Of a DNA stretch of 64,000 nucleotides, positions 1 to 9,390 are shown in pieces; the stretch's first letter is position 1, and every line of letters begins with the position of its first letter. A model generated the notes under the pieces. That model was not told where the DNA came from, ran no database searches, and saw nothing but the letters and a program-made list of their open reading frames with translations. Location of the stretch: contig NZ_SJPQ01000001.1 of assembly GCF_007859945.1 (NCBI RefSeq), positions 1,054,001-1,118,000 on the forward strand, given 5' to 3'. A program made the position numbers and the translations under genes. The stretch comes from Pseudobythopirellula maris. Lineage in GTDB: Bacteria > Planctomycetota > Planctomycetia > Pirellulales > Lacipirellulaceae.

Positions 1-3000
1 CGTTGGCCCACTCGAGCCGCACCGCGGTCCCCACCGTGGTTGGCCTCATCAAACCGACGATCCTGCTGCCGACCTCCGCCCTGACGGGGCTGTCGACCGA
101 AGAGCTGGAGATGATCATCGCCCACGAGCTGGCGCACGTCCGCCGGCACGACGTGTGGGTCAACCTCGTTCAGCGGCTGGCCGAGGCGTTGCTCTTCTTC
201 AACCCGGCCGCCTGGTGGTTGAGCCGCCGCGTCAGCACGCTGCGCGAGTACTGCTGCGACGAGGAGGCGTGCGCCGCCATCGCCCGCCGCGGCAGCGAGC
301 CGCAACTGCGTTACGCCGCGGCGCTCTTGCGTGTCGTCGAGATGAGCCGGGGCGCCGCGGGCGAGAAGCAAGCCGCCGCCCTGGCCGCCACGGGACGCTC
401 GCCCTCCGAGCTCCGCCGACGCGTGGCGCGGCTGTTCGGCGAGCCGCTCCCCGAGCCGCTGCGGCTGACCCGCGGCGGCGTGCTGGTCGCGGCGATCGGC
501 GCGGCGCTGATCCTCGGGCTGCCGCCGCTGGCCGAATCGGAAACATCGACGGAAACATCGACGGAAACGTCAACGGAAACGTCAATAGTCTCGGCTAATG
601 GGGAAAGTGAACCCGAAAGGGGGACCGCCAAGATCTCGGGGACCGTCGTGCTAGCGGACGGCCAGCCGTCGCCCGCTACGGGATGGATCTACTCCGATTC
701 GGTCACCGTCAATTCCAGCAGTTACGCCACGGAAGGCCGCTTCAAGAGCGACTTCGAATGCGAAGTTGAATCGGGAACGGTCAACCTGCGGTTTTTCACC
801 GACATGGGTTACGCCCCCGCTGTGGCAGGCCCGTTCGAGCTGCGCGACGGCGACGATTTGCGTGACGTGGTCGTCCGGCTCGTGCCGGGGTACTCCACTC
901 CGCTGATTCTGCAGGACGAGAAGAACCAACCGGTCGCGGGCGCCACGGTGATGGTGCATCCTCTGCTGAACGGCAGCACAAACGGCCCCAACCACGAGCA
1001 GAAGACCGACGCAAAGGGACGGCTCCTGCTGGAGCACTTGGCTCCTGGGGTGCGCTACGAGTTCCGAGTCGAGGCCCCCGGCTTCCAGCCTCTGCGCACC
1101 GAACCCTTGAGGATGTACGACGGCGTGAGCCCCGTGCGTCTCTGGATGGCAAGGGCACAACCCGCCACGGGCCTGGTGCGCTTTCCTGATGGGTCGGCAT
1201 CACCGGGGGCTAGCCTGAACGTCCTCGCAGATGTGGAGCCTACGGGGTTCGTGAACAGTTACTCCTCGCCCGAGGAACTAACAACCACCTCGTCGGAGGG
1301 CCGCTACAAGCTCGATTCGTTAGGCGACGGCCACCACTATCTCATCTTGGTGGAAGCGGAGGACCACAACCGCGTGGTTGTCACGGACATCGAGTCCGGT
1401 CAACAAGACTCGCCGATTACTCTGCCTCAGCGGCACGACCTGGTGGTTCGCGTTCGAGGCGATCTTGATCAATTAAAAAAGCGCCACGGCAAACCTTACA
1501 TCAAGATTCAACAACGCTTCAAAGAGACATATGACCTTGGGACTGAACGCCGAGGCTATAGCCATCTGTTTACATCGAAGGCTCAAATCGAGCCCGTCGA
1601 AGGGGGAGGGCAGGCGATCTTCCGCGGCCTGGCGATCGACCTCCGCCCCGACGTCGCGCCGCAGACGGTAGAGGTCACGCTCGGCGAAAATGCCGAGACG
1701 AAGAAGACGGTCGAGATCCAACGCGATTCGGACCGCGCCACGTTCGTCGAGTACGACCTACGCCCGGCGGGAAGCGACAGCGACGAAGCCGTTGTTGCCA
1801 CCTCAGCCCCTCCCGCCCGCGAAGAGATTAACGTCGTGATCGCCAAACACGTGATCCTGCTCGAAGGGCAAGCGATCGCCACGCTCGACGACGTAGAGCA
1901 GCGGGTCAAGCAGCTGCGTGATCCGGGCAGCGCCATTATCAAATTCAGCAGCACGCCGGGCAGCCAGTATCACGGCGACATGTCGGATTTTTGGAAGCGG
2001 ATGAACAAACAATACGGCCTCACGACCGCCAGTTTTAGCGGCGTCAATCAGACACAGGGCGCCCGTTACGACCGCATCGAGACGGCCAAGGACCTGCTGA
2101 GTGACCCCGCTCTCGCGATTTCCGGCACGGTGGTCGACGCCGACGGCAAACCGGTCGCCGGCGCCCAGGTGCTGCTCGTCACGCCGCTCGACCCGTCGGA
2201 TCGCTACGGCTCGCACCCGCTGTTCCTGGTCGGGGGAAGGGTCTCCAACCCGATGGGTCAAATCCTTGCCGAAACGGACGAAGACGGCAAGTTCGTGCTA
2301 AATCGCCCAGACGATCAGCCGTACAAACTTGTCGCCCTGCATCCAGCCCAAGGCTTCGGGTTCTCGACCCAGCAATGGTTCGAGCAGTCGTCCCAAGTCC
2401 AAGTCGACCCTTGGGCCCGCCTAGAGATCCGCGCCGAGCCGATCGACGACGAGCCGCACTTTGTTTCGGTGAAAACGCGCCTGCAAGGCTTCGACCCGCT
2501 GCCGCACCTCGACATCAGCCTCCCGGAGATCGAGATCGCGGCGGCCGGGCCGTATGAGGCTGGCCCTCGTCCGGCGTCGGTGGTGCGTGTGCCGGCCGGG
2601 CCGTTCTGCGAGACGAGCCTCGCGCGCGGCTTCGCCGTCGACCGGTCGGTTGACATGCTGGCGAGCACTTATGTCGTGATGCCAGAAATGGACCTGCGCC
2701 CCTTGGCCGGCGATGAGCGCGACGTGACTTTGGGCGGCTTCTCCGCAGCGCAGCGGAAGGAACTTGAGCGGCGCCGCGACGAGTCGAAGGGGCGGCATCA
2801 AGGGATGCGGGGCAGGATCGAGACGCCCGAAGGCGGTGCCGGCGCCGAACCTGCCGGCGCGGGATCCCCCGACGCGGCGCCCAATGCCGACGGAAAGGCG
2901 ACCGCCGATCCTGCGTCAGCCGCCCCCAAGCCCTCGGAGCCTTCCGCGAGCGACGACCTCCACGAGATGCGTATCCGCATTCTCGACGACGACGGCCGGC

Positions 3001-5849
3001 CGCTTGCGGGCGCAAAACTCCATAGCAACCGCGTGCGTCCCCAAGGCGCCCAGGGCAAAAGGATCGTAAACACCCATTTGGTCGCCGATGACGAGGGCGC
3101 CGTCGTCCTGCCGATCGACCGCCCGGACGACACGGTGAAGCTGTGGGCGTGGGCGCCGGGCAAAGTTTCGGAGTTCGTTTGGCTCGATCGGCGGCCTGAT
3201 CAACAAGGCGATTTACTGCCGAGTGAATACGAATTTCGTCTTGCGGAGGGAACCGTGGTCGGAGGCGCCGTCGTGGACGACAACGGCGATCCTATCCGGG
3301 ACGTGCATGTCCGCGTGCGAATAGACACACCGGAACCGCCCTGGGGCGTCGACGCGAATCCCATGGCCAGCGATTGGCTGACCGATGAATTCTACCAGCC
3401 CGGGGTTAAAACCAACGCCGAGGGCCGGTGGAGCCTGGACAACGCCCCGGCGCCGGCCGATGACGGCGACACCGAGTTCACGGTCAAGCTCGATCACCCC
3501 GATTACACGAGCGATTCCCGGTGGGGCGGGCTGCAGCGGGCTCAGGGCGTGACGACTGCAAGCCTGCGCAGCGGCGAAGCCAAGATCGTGATGACTCAGG
3601 GCGTTCGCATCTCGGGCACGGTCGTCGGCCCCGATGGTGAGCCCATCACGAAAGGCTGGGTTGTCTGGCACGACGAGCCGTATTTCACCGACGGTGTTTG
3701 GGAGTCGGAGATCGACGGCGATGGGCGTTTCGAGACGCCGCTGCTTGAGTCCGGCGAGCATCCGATCACGATCGTCGCCCCCGGCTACGCCGCCCAGCGG
3801 CGAGTCGTCCTGGTGGAGCCAGGCCTTGGGCCGCTGCGGTTCGAGCTGAAGCCCGGCAAGCGGATCGAGATCCACGTGGTCGATTCCGACGGCGAACCGG
3901 TCCCCGGGGCAAGGTTCTATCTCGCCAACACGAGCACGCCCAACACCTGGCAGGGCTCGAACGCCTTGCACAACCACCAACGCTCGAACGTGCCCAAGTA
4001 CGGCGTGCCGCGCAAGGCGGACGACCGGGGCGTCTATGTTTGGGAGTGGGCGCCGGAAGAAGCGGTCACCTATTCGGTGGGCTCCAAGGGCTATGCCAGG
4101 CAAGACACGTCGCTTGTGGCGAAGAGCGAGCCGCACGTGGTCACGCTGGCCGACGCGTTGGTGGCCGACGGCTCGGTCACCGACGCCGCAACGGGCGAGC
4201 CGATCGACAAGTTTCTATGCATGCCAGTGATCGTCTTCCGGCCGGGCTTTTACAGCACGAGAGTCCAAGACGCCAAAGCCGGTCGCGCAGGTCGGTACGA
4301 GCTGCCACTGACGGGGAGCGCCGACGACAACGCTCGCTACCGGGTGCGGATCGAAGCCGAGGGCTACCGCTCGGTCGTGAGTGAAGAGTCCTTTGGGCCG
4401 CGCGACGGCCGTTCGACCCTCGACTTTGCTCTTAAGCCCGCTCCGGCCCTGCAGGGCCACGTGGTCGATGCGGCGGGCGCCCCGGTCGCCGACGCGGCGG
4501 TGATCGTTGGCACGCCCACCGAAGTCCCGCACACGCACAATGGCGAGCCAGAGTCGTTCGGCGAGAGGCCCCTTCGCTCCGACGACCGGGGCGCCTTCGA
4601 ACTGCTCGCCACGAGCGAGCCGGTTCGCGTTCGTGTCGTTCACCAACTCGGGATCGCCGAGAAGTATGTCGCGCCCGGGGACGAGTCGGTTGGCGAGATG
4701 CGTCTCGCCCCGTGGGCGACGGTTTCGGGCCGCTTGGTGCAAGAGGGCCGGCCCGTTGGAGGCCAGTCGATCTTCTTCAGCCCGTTGGTTCAGCGTGAGC
4801 TAGGCGAAGCGCGGTTCCAAGACTCGTACCAAACGAGAACCGCCCCGGACGGAACGTTCCGGTTCAAACGCCTGCCGCCGGGCGCCGGCAGCCTGAGAGT
4901 CTCGCTGGGCCCGTGGCAGGACTCGCCGCTCACCTCCGGCGAGAGCGTGGCGATCGAATTGAAACCGGGCGAGCACCGCGAGGTGGTGCTCGGCGGCGAG
5001 GGGGCGGTGCTCACCGGCCAAGTCGTCGCGACCGGCCGCGACGAGGCGCCGCTCAACCGCAAGTGGTCGCTCAATTACTTGGTGAGCCGCGACCGCGGCG
5101 TCGGGCCGCCGCTGCCGGAAGGTTTCCCCGAACTGAGCTTCAACCCGGCGGGGCCGATGCAACCCGCTTGGATGCTCGACCCCCACTATAACGACTGGCT
5201 CGCGACGCGCGAGAACCACTTCGTGAAGCTCACGCCCGAGGGGCGGCTGCGTGTGACCGGCGTCGCCCCGGGCGAATACGACCTCGTTGTGCGTCTTTAC
5301 GAGCGACCGGCTGGCTGCCTGGTGGAGACCGTGGGCGAGAAGATCGTGCCGGTCCGGGTCGAGGGCGACGGGGAGCTCGACCTTGGCGAGATCGAGGTCC
5401 CGTGCCGTGCCGGGCCGCGTGTCGGTAGCGACATGCACGCCTACGGCTTCATCGACGCCACCGGCCGCAAGCGATTGGTGGCCGACCTGGAGGGTCGGCA
5501 CGTGGTGATGCACGTCTGGGCGAGTTGGTGCGCGCCGTGCTTGGCGAGCATGCCGCAGCTGGCGGCGGCGGCCGACCGACTGGCCGACCAACCGGTGACG
5601 TTCGTCGGGCTGAACATCGACGCCGATCAGCAGCAGGCCCGCGCACTGGCGCAAGCACGCGGATGGCGTTGGGCGCAAAACTACCTGGGGAAAAGCTCTG
5701 ATCTCGCCAAGCAACTGGGCGTCAGTACCGTGCCGAGCTATTACCTCATCGGGCCCGATGGCCGTTTGGTAATCTCCAGCGCCGAGTGGGCGGTGATTGA
5801 GCAATCGCTCGAAGCCGCCGTGGGGGCGCCGCGGGTCGGCTTGCGGTAA
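1..5849 (+). CDS. M56 family peptidase with carboxypeptidase-regulatory-like repeats and C-terminal thioredoxin domain (5' partial)
   Basis: The reading frame is already open at the left edge, so the true start lies outside the window; the TTG at 3 is unlikely to be it. About 1,948 residues are visible. A BlaR1/M56-type metalloprotease segment comes first, with the zinc motif HELAH at residues 41-45 (numbered from base 3) and a membrane segment near 160-180. A Ser/Thr/Glu linker and a long series of predicted Ig-like carboxypeptidase-regulatory-like modules follow (for example ISGTVVDADGKPVAGA). The last ~115 residues form a thioredoxin-like domain with ASWCAPC (Cys near 1843 and 1846) and a Val-Pro cis-proline site. 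M56 proteins usually act as membrane sensors that cleave a BlaI-type repressor; I infer a similar envelope sensor here, with a redox-active extracytoplasmic tip. No substrate can be named from the sequence. Confidence 0.85.
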   Translation, partial: LAHSSRTAVPTVVGLIKPTILLPTSALTGLSTEELEMIIAHELAHVRRHDVWVNLVQRLAEALLFFNPAAWWLSRRVSTLREYCCDEEACAAIARRGSEPQLRYAAALLRVVEMSRGAAGEKQAAALAATGRSPSELRRRVARLFGEPLPEPLRLTRGGVLVAAIGAALILGLPPLAESETSTETSTETSTETSIVSANGESEPERGTAKISGTVVLADGQPSPATGWIYSDSVTVNSSSYATEGRFKSDFECEVESGTVNLRFFTDMGYAPAVAGPFELRDGDDLRDVVVRLVPGYSTPLILQDEKNQPVAGATVMVHPLLNGSTNGPNHEQKTDAKGRLLLEHLAPGVRYEFRVEAPGFQPLRTEPLRMYDGVSPVRLWMARAQPATGLVRFPDGSASPGASLNVLADVEPTGFVNSYSSPEELTTTSSEGRYKLDSLGDGHHYLILVEAEDHNRVVVTDIESGQQDSPITLPQRHDLVVRVRGDLDQLKKRHGKPYIKIQQRFKETYDLGTERRGYSHLFTSKAQIEPVEGGGQAIFRGLAIDLRPDVAPQTVEVTLGENAETKKTVEIQRDSDRATFVEYDLRPAGSDSDEAVVATSAPPAREEINVVIAKHVILLEGQAIATLDDVEQRVKQLRDPGSAIIKFSSTPGSQYHGDMSDFWKRMNKQYGLTTASFSGVNQTQGARYDRIETAKDLLSDPALAISGTVVDADGKPVAGAQVLLVTPLDPSDRYGSHPLFLVGGRVSNPMGQILAETDEDGKFVLNRPDDQPYKLVALHPAQGFGFSTQQWFEQSSQVQVDPWARLEIRAEPIDDEPHFVSVKTRLQGFDPLPHLDISLPEIEIAAAGPYEAGPRPASVVRVPAGPFCETSLARGFAVDRSVDMLASTYVVMPEMDLRPLAGDERDVTLGGFSAAQRKELERRRDESKGRHQGMRGRIETPEGGAGAEPAGAGSPDAAPNADGKATADPASAAPKPSEPSASDDLHEMRIRILDDDGRPLAGAKLHSNRVRPQGAQGKRIVNTHLVADDEGAVVLPIDRPDDTVKLWAWAPGKVSEFVWLDRRPDQQGDLLPSEYEFRLAEGTVVGGAVVDDNGDPIRDVHVRVRIDTPEPPWGVDANPMASDWLTDEFYQPGVKTNAEGRWSLDNAPAPADDGDTEFTVKLDHPDYTSDSRWGGLQRAQGVTTASLRSGEAKIVMTQGVRISGTVVGPDGEPITKGWVVWHDEPYFTDGVWESEIDGDGRFETPLLESGEHPITIVAPGYAAQRRVVLVEPGLGPLRFELKPGKRIEIHVVDSDGEPVPGARFYLANTSTPNTWQGSNALHNHQRSNVPKYGVPRKADDRGVYVWEWAPEEAVTYSVGSKGYARQDTSLVAKSEPHVVTLADALVADGSVTDAATGEPIDKFLCMPVIVFRPGFYSTRVQDAKAGRAGRYELPLTGSADDNARYRVRIEAEGYRSVVSEESFGPRDGRSTLDFALKPAPALQGHVVDAAGAPVADAAVIVGTPTEVPHTHNGEPESFGERPLRSDDRGAFELLATSEPVRVRVVHQLGIAEKYVAPGDESVGEMRLAPWATVSGRLVQEGRPVGGQSIFFSPLVQRELGEARFQDSYQTRTAPDGTFRFKRLPPGAGSLRVSLGPWQDSPLTSGESVAIELKPGEHREVVLGGEGAVLTGQVVATGRDEAPLNRKWSLNYLVSRDRGVGPPLPEGFPELSFNPAGPMQPAWMLDPHYNDWLATRENHFVKLTPEGRLRVTGVAPGEYDLVVRLYERPAGCLVETVGEKIVPVRVEGDGELDLGEIEVPCRAGPRVGSDMHAYGFIDATGRKRLVADLEGRHVVMHVWASWCAPCLASMPQLAAAADRLADQPVTFVGLNIDADQQQARALAQARGWRWAQNYLGKSSDLAKQLGVSTVPSYYLIGPDGRLVISSAEWAVIEQSLEAAVGAPRVGLR
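540..587 (+). repeat. Four tandem 12-bp units inside the M56 gene
   Basis: Four head-to-tail units, two reading gaaacatcgacg and two diverged ones starting gaaacgtcaa, encode a Thr-Glu-Thr-Ser spacer just after the membrane segment. The length is a multiple of 12, so copy-number changes keep the frame. This looks like a slippage-prone linker. Confidence 0.85.
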
Positions 5850-6020
5850 CTTTGCCCCCCGCTTGCAACTCCGCCGATTTGCGTCGAGCGACCACGATGC
5901 GGTAGGCTCTATCGCCCCGCTCATTCGTTGCACAGACGCCCCAAGCTCGACCGGGTGGTTGAGACGCAGCCGGCGTTTCGGCTGTTTCCTCTCCGCGATC
6001 CGCCCCACGCCCTGCAGCCC

Positions 6021-7229
6021 ATGACCCCCACGCAGTCGAGCCAGCCGCAGGGGAGTCCGGCTCCAGAGCAAGCCGGCCGTGGACTGTCTCCGGACGAGTG
6101 GCCCGAGTCGGCGCCGGAGATCGTCGACGAGCTGTTGCGCCGCACCTTGGATTGCGGCGCCAGCGACCTGCACCTGTTGCCCACGGCCACGGGCCTCGCA
6201 GCCGAGTGGCGGGTCGACGGCGTGATGCAGCCGATCGTGGTGCTGCCCTCGGGCGTGGGACAAAATGTTGTCGCGCGGCTCAAGGTGCTCGCCGGCCTGC
6301 TCACCTACGAGACGAACAAACCTCAAGAGGGGAGAATCCGCGAGGCGCAGCTCGCTCGGCCCGTGCGGATCAGCACCCTGCCCACGGTGTTCGGCGAGCG
6401 GGTCGTCGCCCGGGTGCTGTCGGAGGACTCCGGGGCGCTGGCCAGCCTCGAGACGATCGGCATGCCGTCCGATGTCGCCGCGGTGCTGGAGCGTTCGCTC
6501 GTCCAGACCAGCGGCGCCGTGCTGATCGTCGGGCCCTCGGGCAGCGGGAAAACGACCACCGCCTACGCCTGCCTGCGGTCGATCCTCGAGCGCAGCGGCG
6601 GCGGGCGGAGCGTCGTCTCGCTCGAAGACCCGGTCGAGGTGATCGTGCCGGGGGTCGCTCAGGCGCAAGTGAACCCGCAAGCCGGGTTCGACTTGCACGC
6701 CGGGCTGCGGGCGATGGTGCGGCAAGACCCCGAGGTGATTTTCGTGGGCGAGATCCGCGACGCCACGACCGCCCACACCGCCTACCAGGCGGCCGTCACC
6801 GGCCAGTTGGTCGTGACCACGTTCCACGCCAGCGACGCGGCCACGGCCATCACCCGCTTGCTCGACATGGGCGCCCCGGCGTACATGATCCGCGCGGCGA
6901 CACGCGCCATTGTCGCGCAGCGACTGCTGCGGAAAGTTTGCACGGCGTGCTCGAAGGGTGAATCTCAAAAGGATTGTGTCGCCTGCCACGGAGTTGGCTA
7001 CCGCGGGCGGGTCGCGGTCGCCGAGGCGGTCGATCTATCCAACTCTGCGCTCGCCGACACGGTCCAAACGGGGTATGATCGCGACCGATTTGTTGACGAG
7101 CTGCGCAGCCACCAGGTCGCCTCACTCCGACGCCAAGCCGATGAACTCGTCGCGGCGGGGGTGACCGATCGACTCGAGGTCGATCGGGTGCTAGGGTGGG
7201 AGCCCTCGTCGAGCGGCGGCGCCGAGTAG
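6021..7229 (+). CDS. GspE/PilB-type secretion ATPase
   Basis: This is the cytoplasmic hexameric ATPase that powers type II secretion or type IV pilus-like pseudopilus assembly. The Walker A motif GPSGSGKTTT is near residue 171, the Walker B/Asp box EVIFVGEIRD near 239, and a C-terminal zinc-binding tetracysteine (CTAC and CVAC, residues ~307-323) is typical of GspE/PilB. I chose the ATG at 6021, giving about 402 residues; a TTG at 5928 would add 31 low-complexity residues with no family support. The N-terminal GspE-N1 domain of classical GspE is short or missing. It is the first gene of a co-directional run of eight genes, with only 31 bases before the first GspF-like gene. Confidence 0.9.
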   Translation: MTPTQSSQPQGSPAPEQAGRGLSPDEWPESAPEIVDELLRRTLDCGASDLHLLPTATGLAAEWRVDGVMQPIVVLPSGVGQNVVARLKVLAGLLTYETNKPQEGRIREAQLARPVRISTLPTVFGERVVARVLSEDSGALASLETIGMPSDVAAVLERSLVQTSGAVLIVGPSGSGKTTTAYACLRSILERSGGGRSVVSLEDPVEVIVPGVAQAQVNPQAGFDLHAGLRAMVRQDPEVIFVGEIRDATTAHTAYQAAVTGQLVVTTFHASDAATAITRLLDMGAPAYMIRAATRAIVAQRLLRKVCTACSKGESQKDCVACHGVGYRGRVAVAEAVDLSNSALADTVQTGYDRDRFVDELRSHQVASLRRQADELVAAGVTDRLEVDRVLGWEPSSSGGAE

Positions 7230-7260
7230 CACTTTTCTCCCAGGCGGCATTAAGGCGACG

Positions 7261-8295
7261 ATGGCAGGCCCCGCTAAGCTCGAAGACCTGATCGCGCTGA
7301 ACGCTGAGATTCTCGCGCTCACCCGGGCGGGTTTGCCGATCGCACCGGAGCTCGGGCGGGCCGCGGCCTCGCTGCCAAGCGGCGGCTGCGATCTCGGCGT
7401 GCGGCTGGCCAAGCGGCTCGAAACGGGCGAGTCGCTGAGCGACGCGGTTGCGGCCCAGAGCGAGTTCCCCAGCTACTACGCCGCCCTCGTCCGTGCCGGC
7501 GAGGCAAGCGGGAACTTGCCCGCCGCGTTGCAAGGCTTGGGCGAGGCGCTCGCTCTTTCGCTGCGGATGCGGCGTACCTGTCGGCTCGCGATTGTTTACC
7601 CGGTGTTCATCGCGCTGGCCGCCTGGGGGCTGCTGCTGTACTCGATCGAGTACCTGTTGCCGCACTACGATTGGATCACCCAAACGTCCAGCGGCAACCG
7701 CTTCTATGCCTCGCGGCTATTTTGGGGACAGGTCGTTCTTTACACGCCGCTCGTGCTGGCGGCTGTCGCGATTGTGCTGTGGCTCCTGCGGCCGCGGGAC
7801 CACGGTCCTCAAGCCAGGGCGTTGGGCGTGCTGCGGCTGATGCCGGGCGTGGCCCGTGTGATGCAAACCACGGCGTCCGCCATGTACTGCCGCTTGCTCT
7901 CGCTGATGCTGCAGCAACGCACCCCGCTGCCCGAGGCGCTCGAGCTCGCCGCCGAGGCGACCGGCTGGCGCGGCTACAGCGAGCCGTCGCAACAGATCGC
8001 CGAGACGATCCGCAGCGGGGGCGACATGAACGACGCCGCCGAGGCGCGCCAACGCCTGCCGCCGCTGGTCCGCCCCGCCATGATGCTGCACGCCGACGCC
8101 GGGCTGCTCGGCCAAGCGGTCGGCTACGCCGCCTCGGTCTACGAGGAGCGCGCCGCCATCCAGGCCGACACCACCGCGATACTGTTGCCGGCCACGGTCA
8201 CCGCGGTGCTCGGCGGCGGCGTCGTGGCGGTTTACGCCGTGCTGATGCTCTCGCCTTACATCCGCTCGCTCGTCGAGATCGCCAACTGGTTCTGA
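7261..8295 (+). CDS. GspF/PilC-like inner-membrane platform protein (first of three)
   Basis: This 344-residue protein has the GspF pattern: two cytoplasmic helical repeats, each with Glu/Gly-rich ALVRAGEASGNLP-like motifs, separated and followed by hydrophobic segments (LAIVYPVFIALAAWGLLLYS; ATVTAVLGGGVVAVYAVLM). GspF proteins form the inner-membrane platform that couples the ATPase to pseudopilin assembly. The ATG at 7261 follows the GspE gene by 31 bases, so co-transcription is likely. It is similar in layout but not identical to the two GspF-like proteins downstream. Confidence 0.85.
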   Translation: MAGPAKLEDLIALNAEILALTRAGLPIAPELGRAAASLPSGGCDLGVRLAKRLETGESLSDAVAAQSEFPSYYAALVRAGEASGNLPAALQGLGEALALSLRMRRTCRLAIVYPVFIALAAWGLLLYSIEYLLPHYDWITQTSSGNRFYASRLFWGQVVLYTPLVLAAVAIVLWLLRPRDHGPQARALGVLRLMPGVARVMQTTASAMYCRLLSLMLQQRTPLPEALELAAEATGWRGYSEPSQQIAETIRSGGDMNDAAEARQRLPPLVRPAMMLHADAGLLGQAVGYAASVYEERAAIQADTTAILLPATVTAVLGGGVVAVYAVLMLSPYIRSLVEIANWF

Positions 8296-8323
8296 TCGAC
8301 AACGCTCCCTCAGATCATTCGCC

Positions 8324-9373
8324 TTGGACCTATCCGCCTCACCCTCCGAACCGACGCCGAGCGGCGCGAGCGCTTCGCTCGCCGCCCAATTGGCGCTGTG
8401 GAGCCAAGCCGGCTTGCCGCTGCACGAGATGCTGCGCGCGTTGGGCGAGGAGCACCGCGGCCGGGCGCGGTCGGCCATCGAGGCATTGGCCCTCGAGGTC
8501 GAGGAGGGGCGCACGCTCCAAGAAGCGCTCCAGCAGACCGCCGCCCGTTTCCCCTATTCACTCCGCCGCACGCTCCGCACGGCGGCCGACGCCGGCGGCG
8601 ACCTCACCGCCGTGCTGCCGGCGCTGTCGACCCAGCTCGCCAGCGAGCGCCGTTTGAGATCGCGGCTGCTGGCCGTGCTGAGCTACCCGGCGTTGGTGTT
8701 CACGGTGCTGACGGCTTTGTCCCTCTTCCTCTGCCAAGTTGTGACGCCGGAATTCGAACGGATGTTTGAGGATTTTGAGTTGAATTTGCCGAGGATGACC
8801 GAGTTCTTCATCGATTTCAGCAAAGCCGCGCCCGCGGCGATCGGACTGGGATTCGCCGCGATCGCCTTGTTTGTCCTGTTGGCGGCGGCGCCCTGGTCGA
8901 GTGTTTTCGCTCACCGACTGCTCGGGGCGTTGCCATTGATCGGCCCGCTCTGGGTGAACGAAGGGCACGCCATGCTGGCGAGGCTTCTGGCGGCGCACAC
9001 CGCGGCGCGAGCGCCCGTGGCCGACGCGTTGCGTTGCTCGGCGGCCGGCCTGATCGACCGCAATCTCGCCGCCGCCACGGTTCGCGCCGCCAGCCGCTGC
9101 CAAGATGGGGCTGGCCTGGGGGACGCGTTGAGCGAATCGGTTCATTTCGACCGCGAGCTGGCCGGCCGCGCTCGCGAGGGCGAGTTGAACGGCGACTTGC
9201 CCGAAGCCATGGAGGAGTTGGCCTCGGCCTACTCGGGACGGGCCCAGCGGCAACTCGATTACCTCGCCCTCACCCTGCCGCCGCTGACGGCCATGATCGT
9301 CTTCGGGTTCTTGTTTCTGTTTGCCGTTTCACTGTTCTTACCGCTGGTAAAGCTGATCGAGGGGCTGACCTGA
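8324..9373 (+). CDS. GspF/PilC-like inner-membrane platform protein (second of three)
   Basis: This 349-residue protein shows the GspF signature in its first cytoplasmic domain (LRTAADAGGDLTAVLPALS), followed by LAVLSYPALVFTVLTALSLF and a C-terminal transmembrane segment ending in LFLPLVKLIEGLT, a classic GspF tail. The start is taken as the TTG at 8324, because the next in-frame ATG is 35 residues in and would remove conserved sequence (ALWSQAGLPLHEML). It sits 28 bases after the first GspF-like gene and 17 before the third. Confidence 0.85.
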   Translation: MDLSASPSEPTPSGASASLAAQLALWSQAGLPLHEMLRALGEEHRGRARSAIEALALEVEEGRTLQEALQQTAARFPYSLRRTLRTAADAGGDLTAVLPALSTQLASERRLRSRLLAVLSYPALVFTVLTALSLFLCQVVTPEFERMFEDFELNLPRMTEFFIDFSKAAPAAIGLGFAAIALFVLLAAAPWSSVFAHRLLGALPLIGPLWVNEGHAMLARLLAAHTAARAPVADALRCSAAGLIDRNLAAATVRAASRCQDGAGLGDALSESVHFDRELAGRAREGELNGDLPEAMEELASAYSGRAQRQLDYLALTLPPLTAMIVFGFLFLFAVSLFLPLVKLIEGLT

Positions 9374-9390
9374 AGGGTCGTTAGATTTCC

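Noticed and set aside
540-587. Possible CRISPR-like or mobile repeat
   Set aside because: Four 12-base units in frame inside a coding linker, no spacers and no cas genes.
4800-6989. A 729-residue open frame on the minus strand across the M56 and GspE genes
   Set aside because: It overlaps two well-supported genes on the other strand and shows no domain or family motif.
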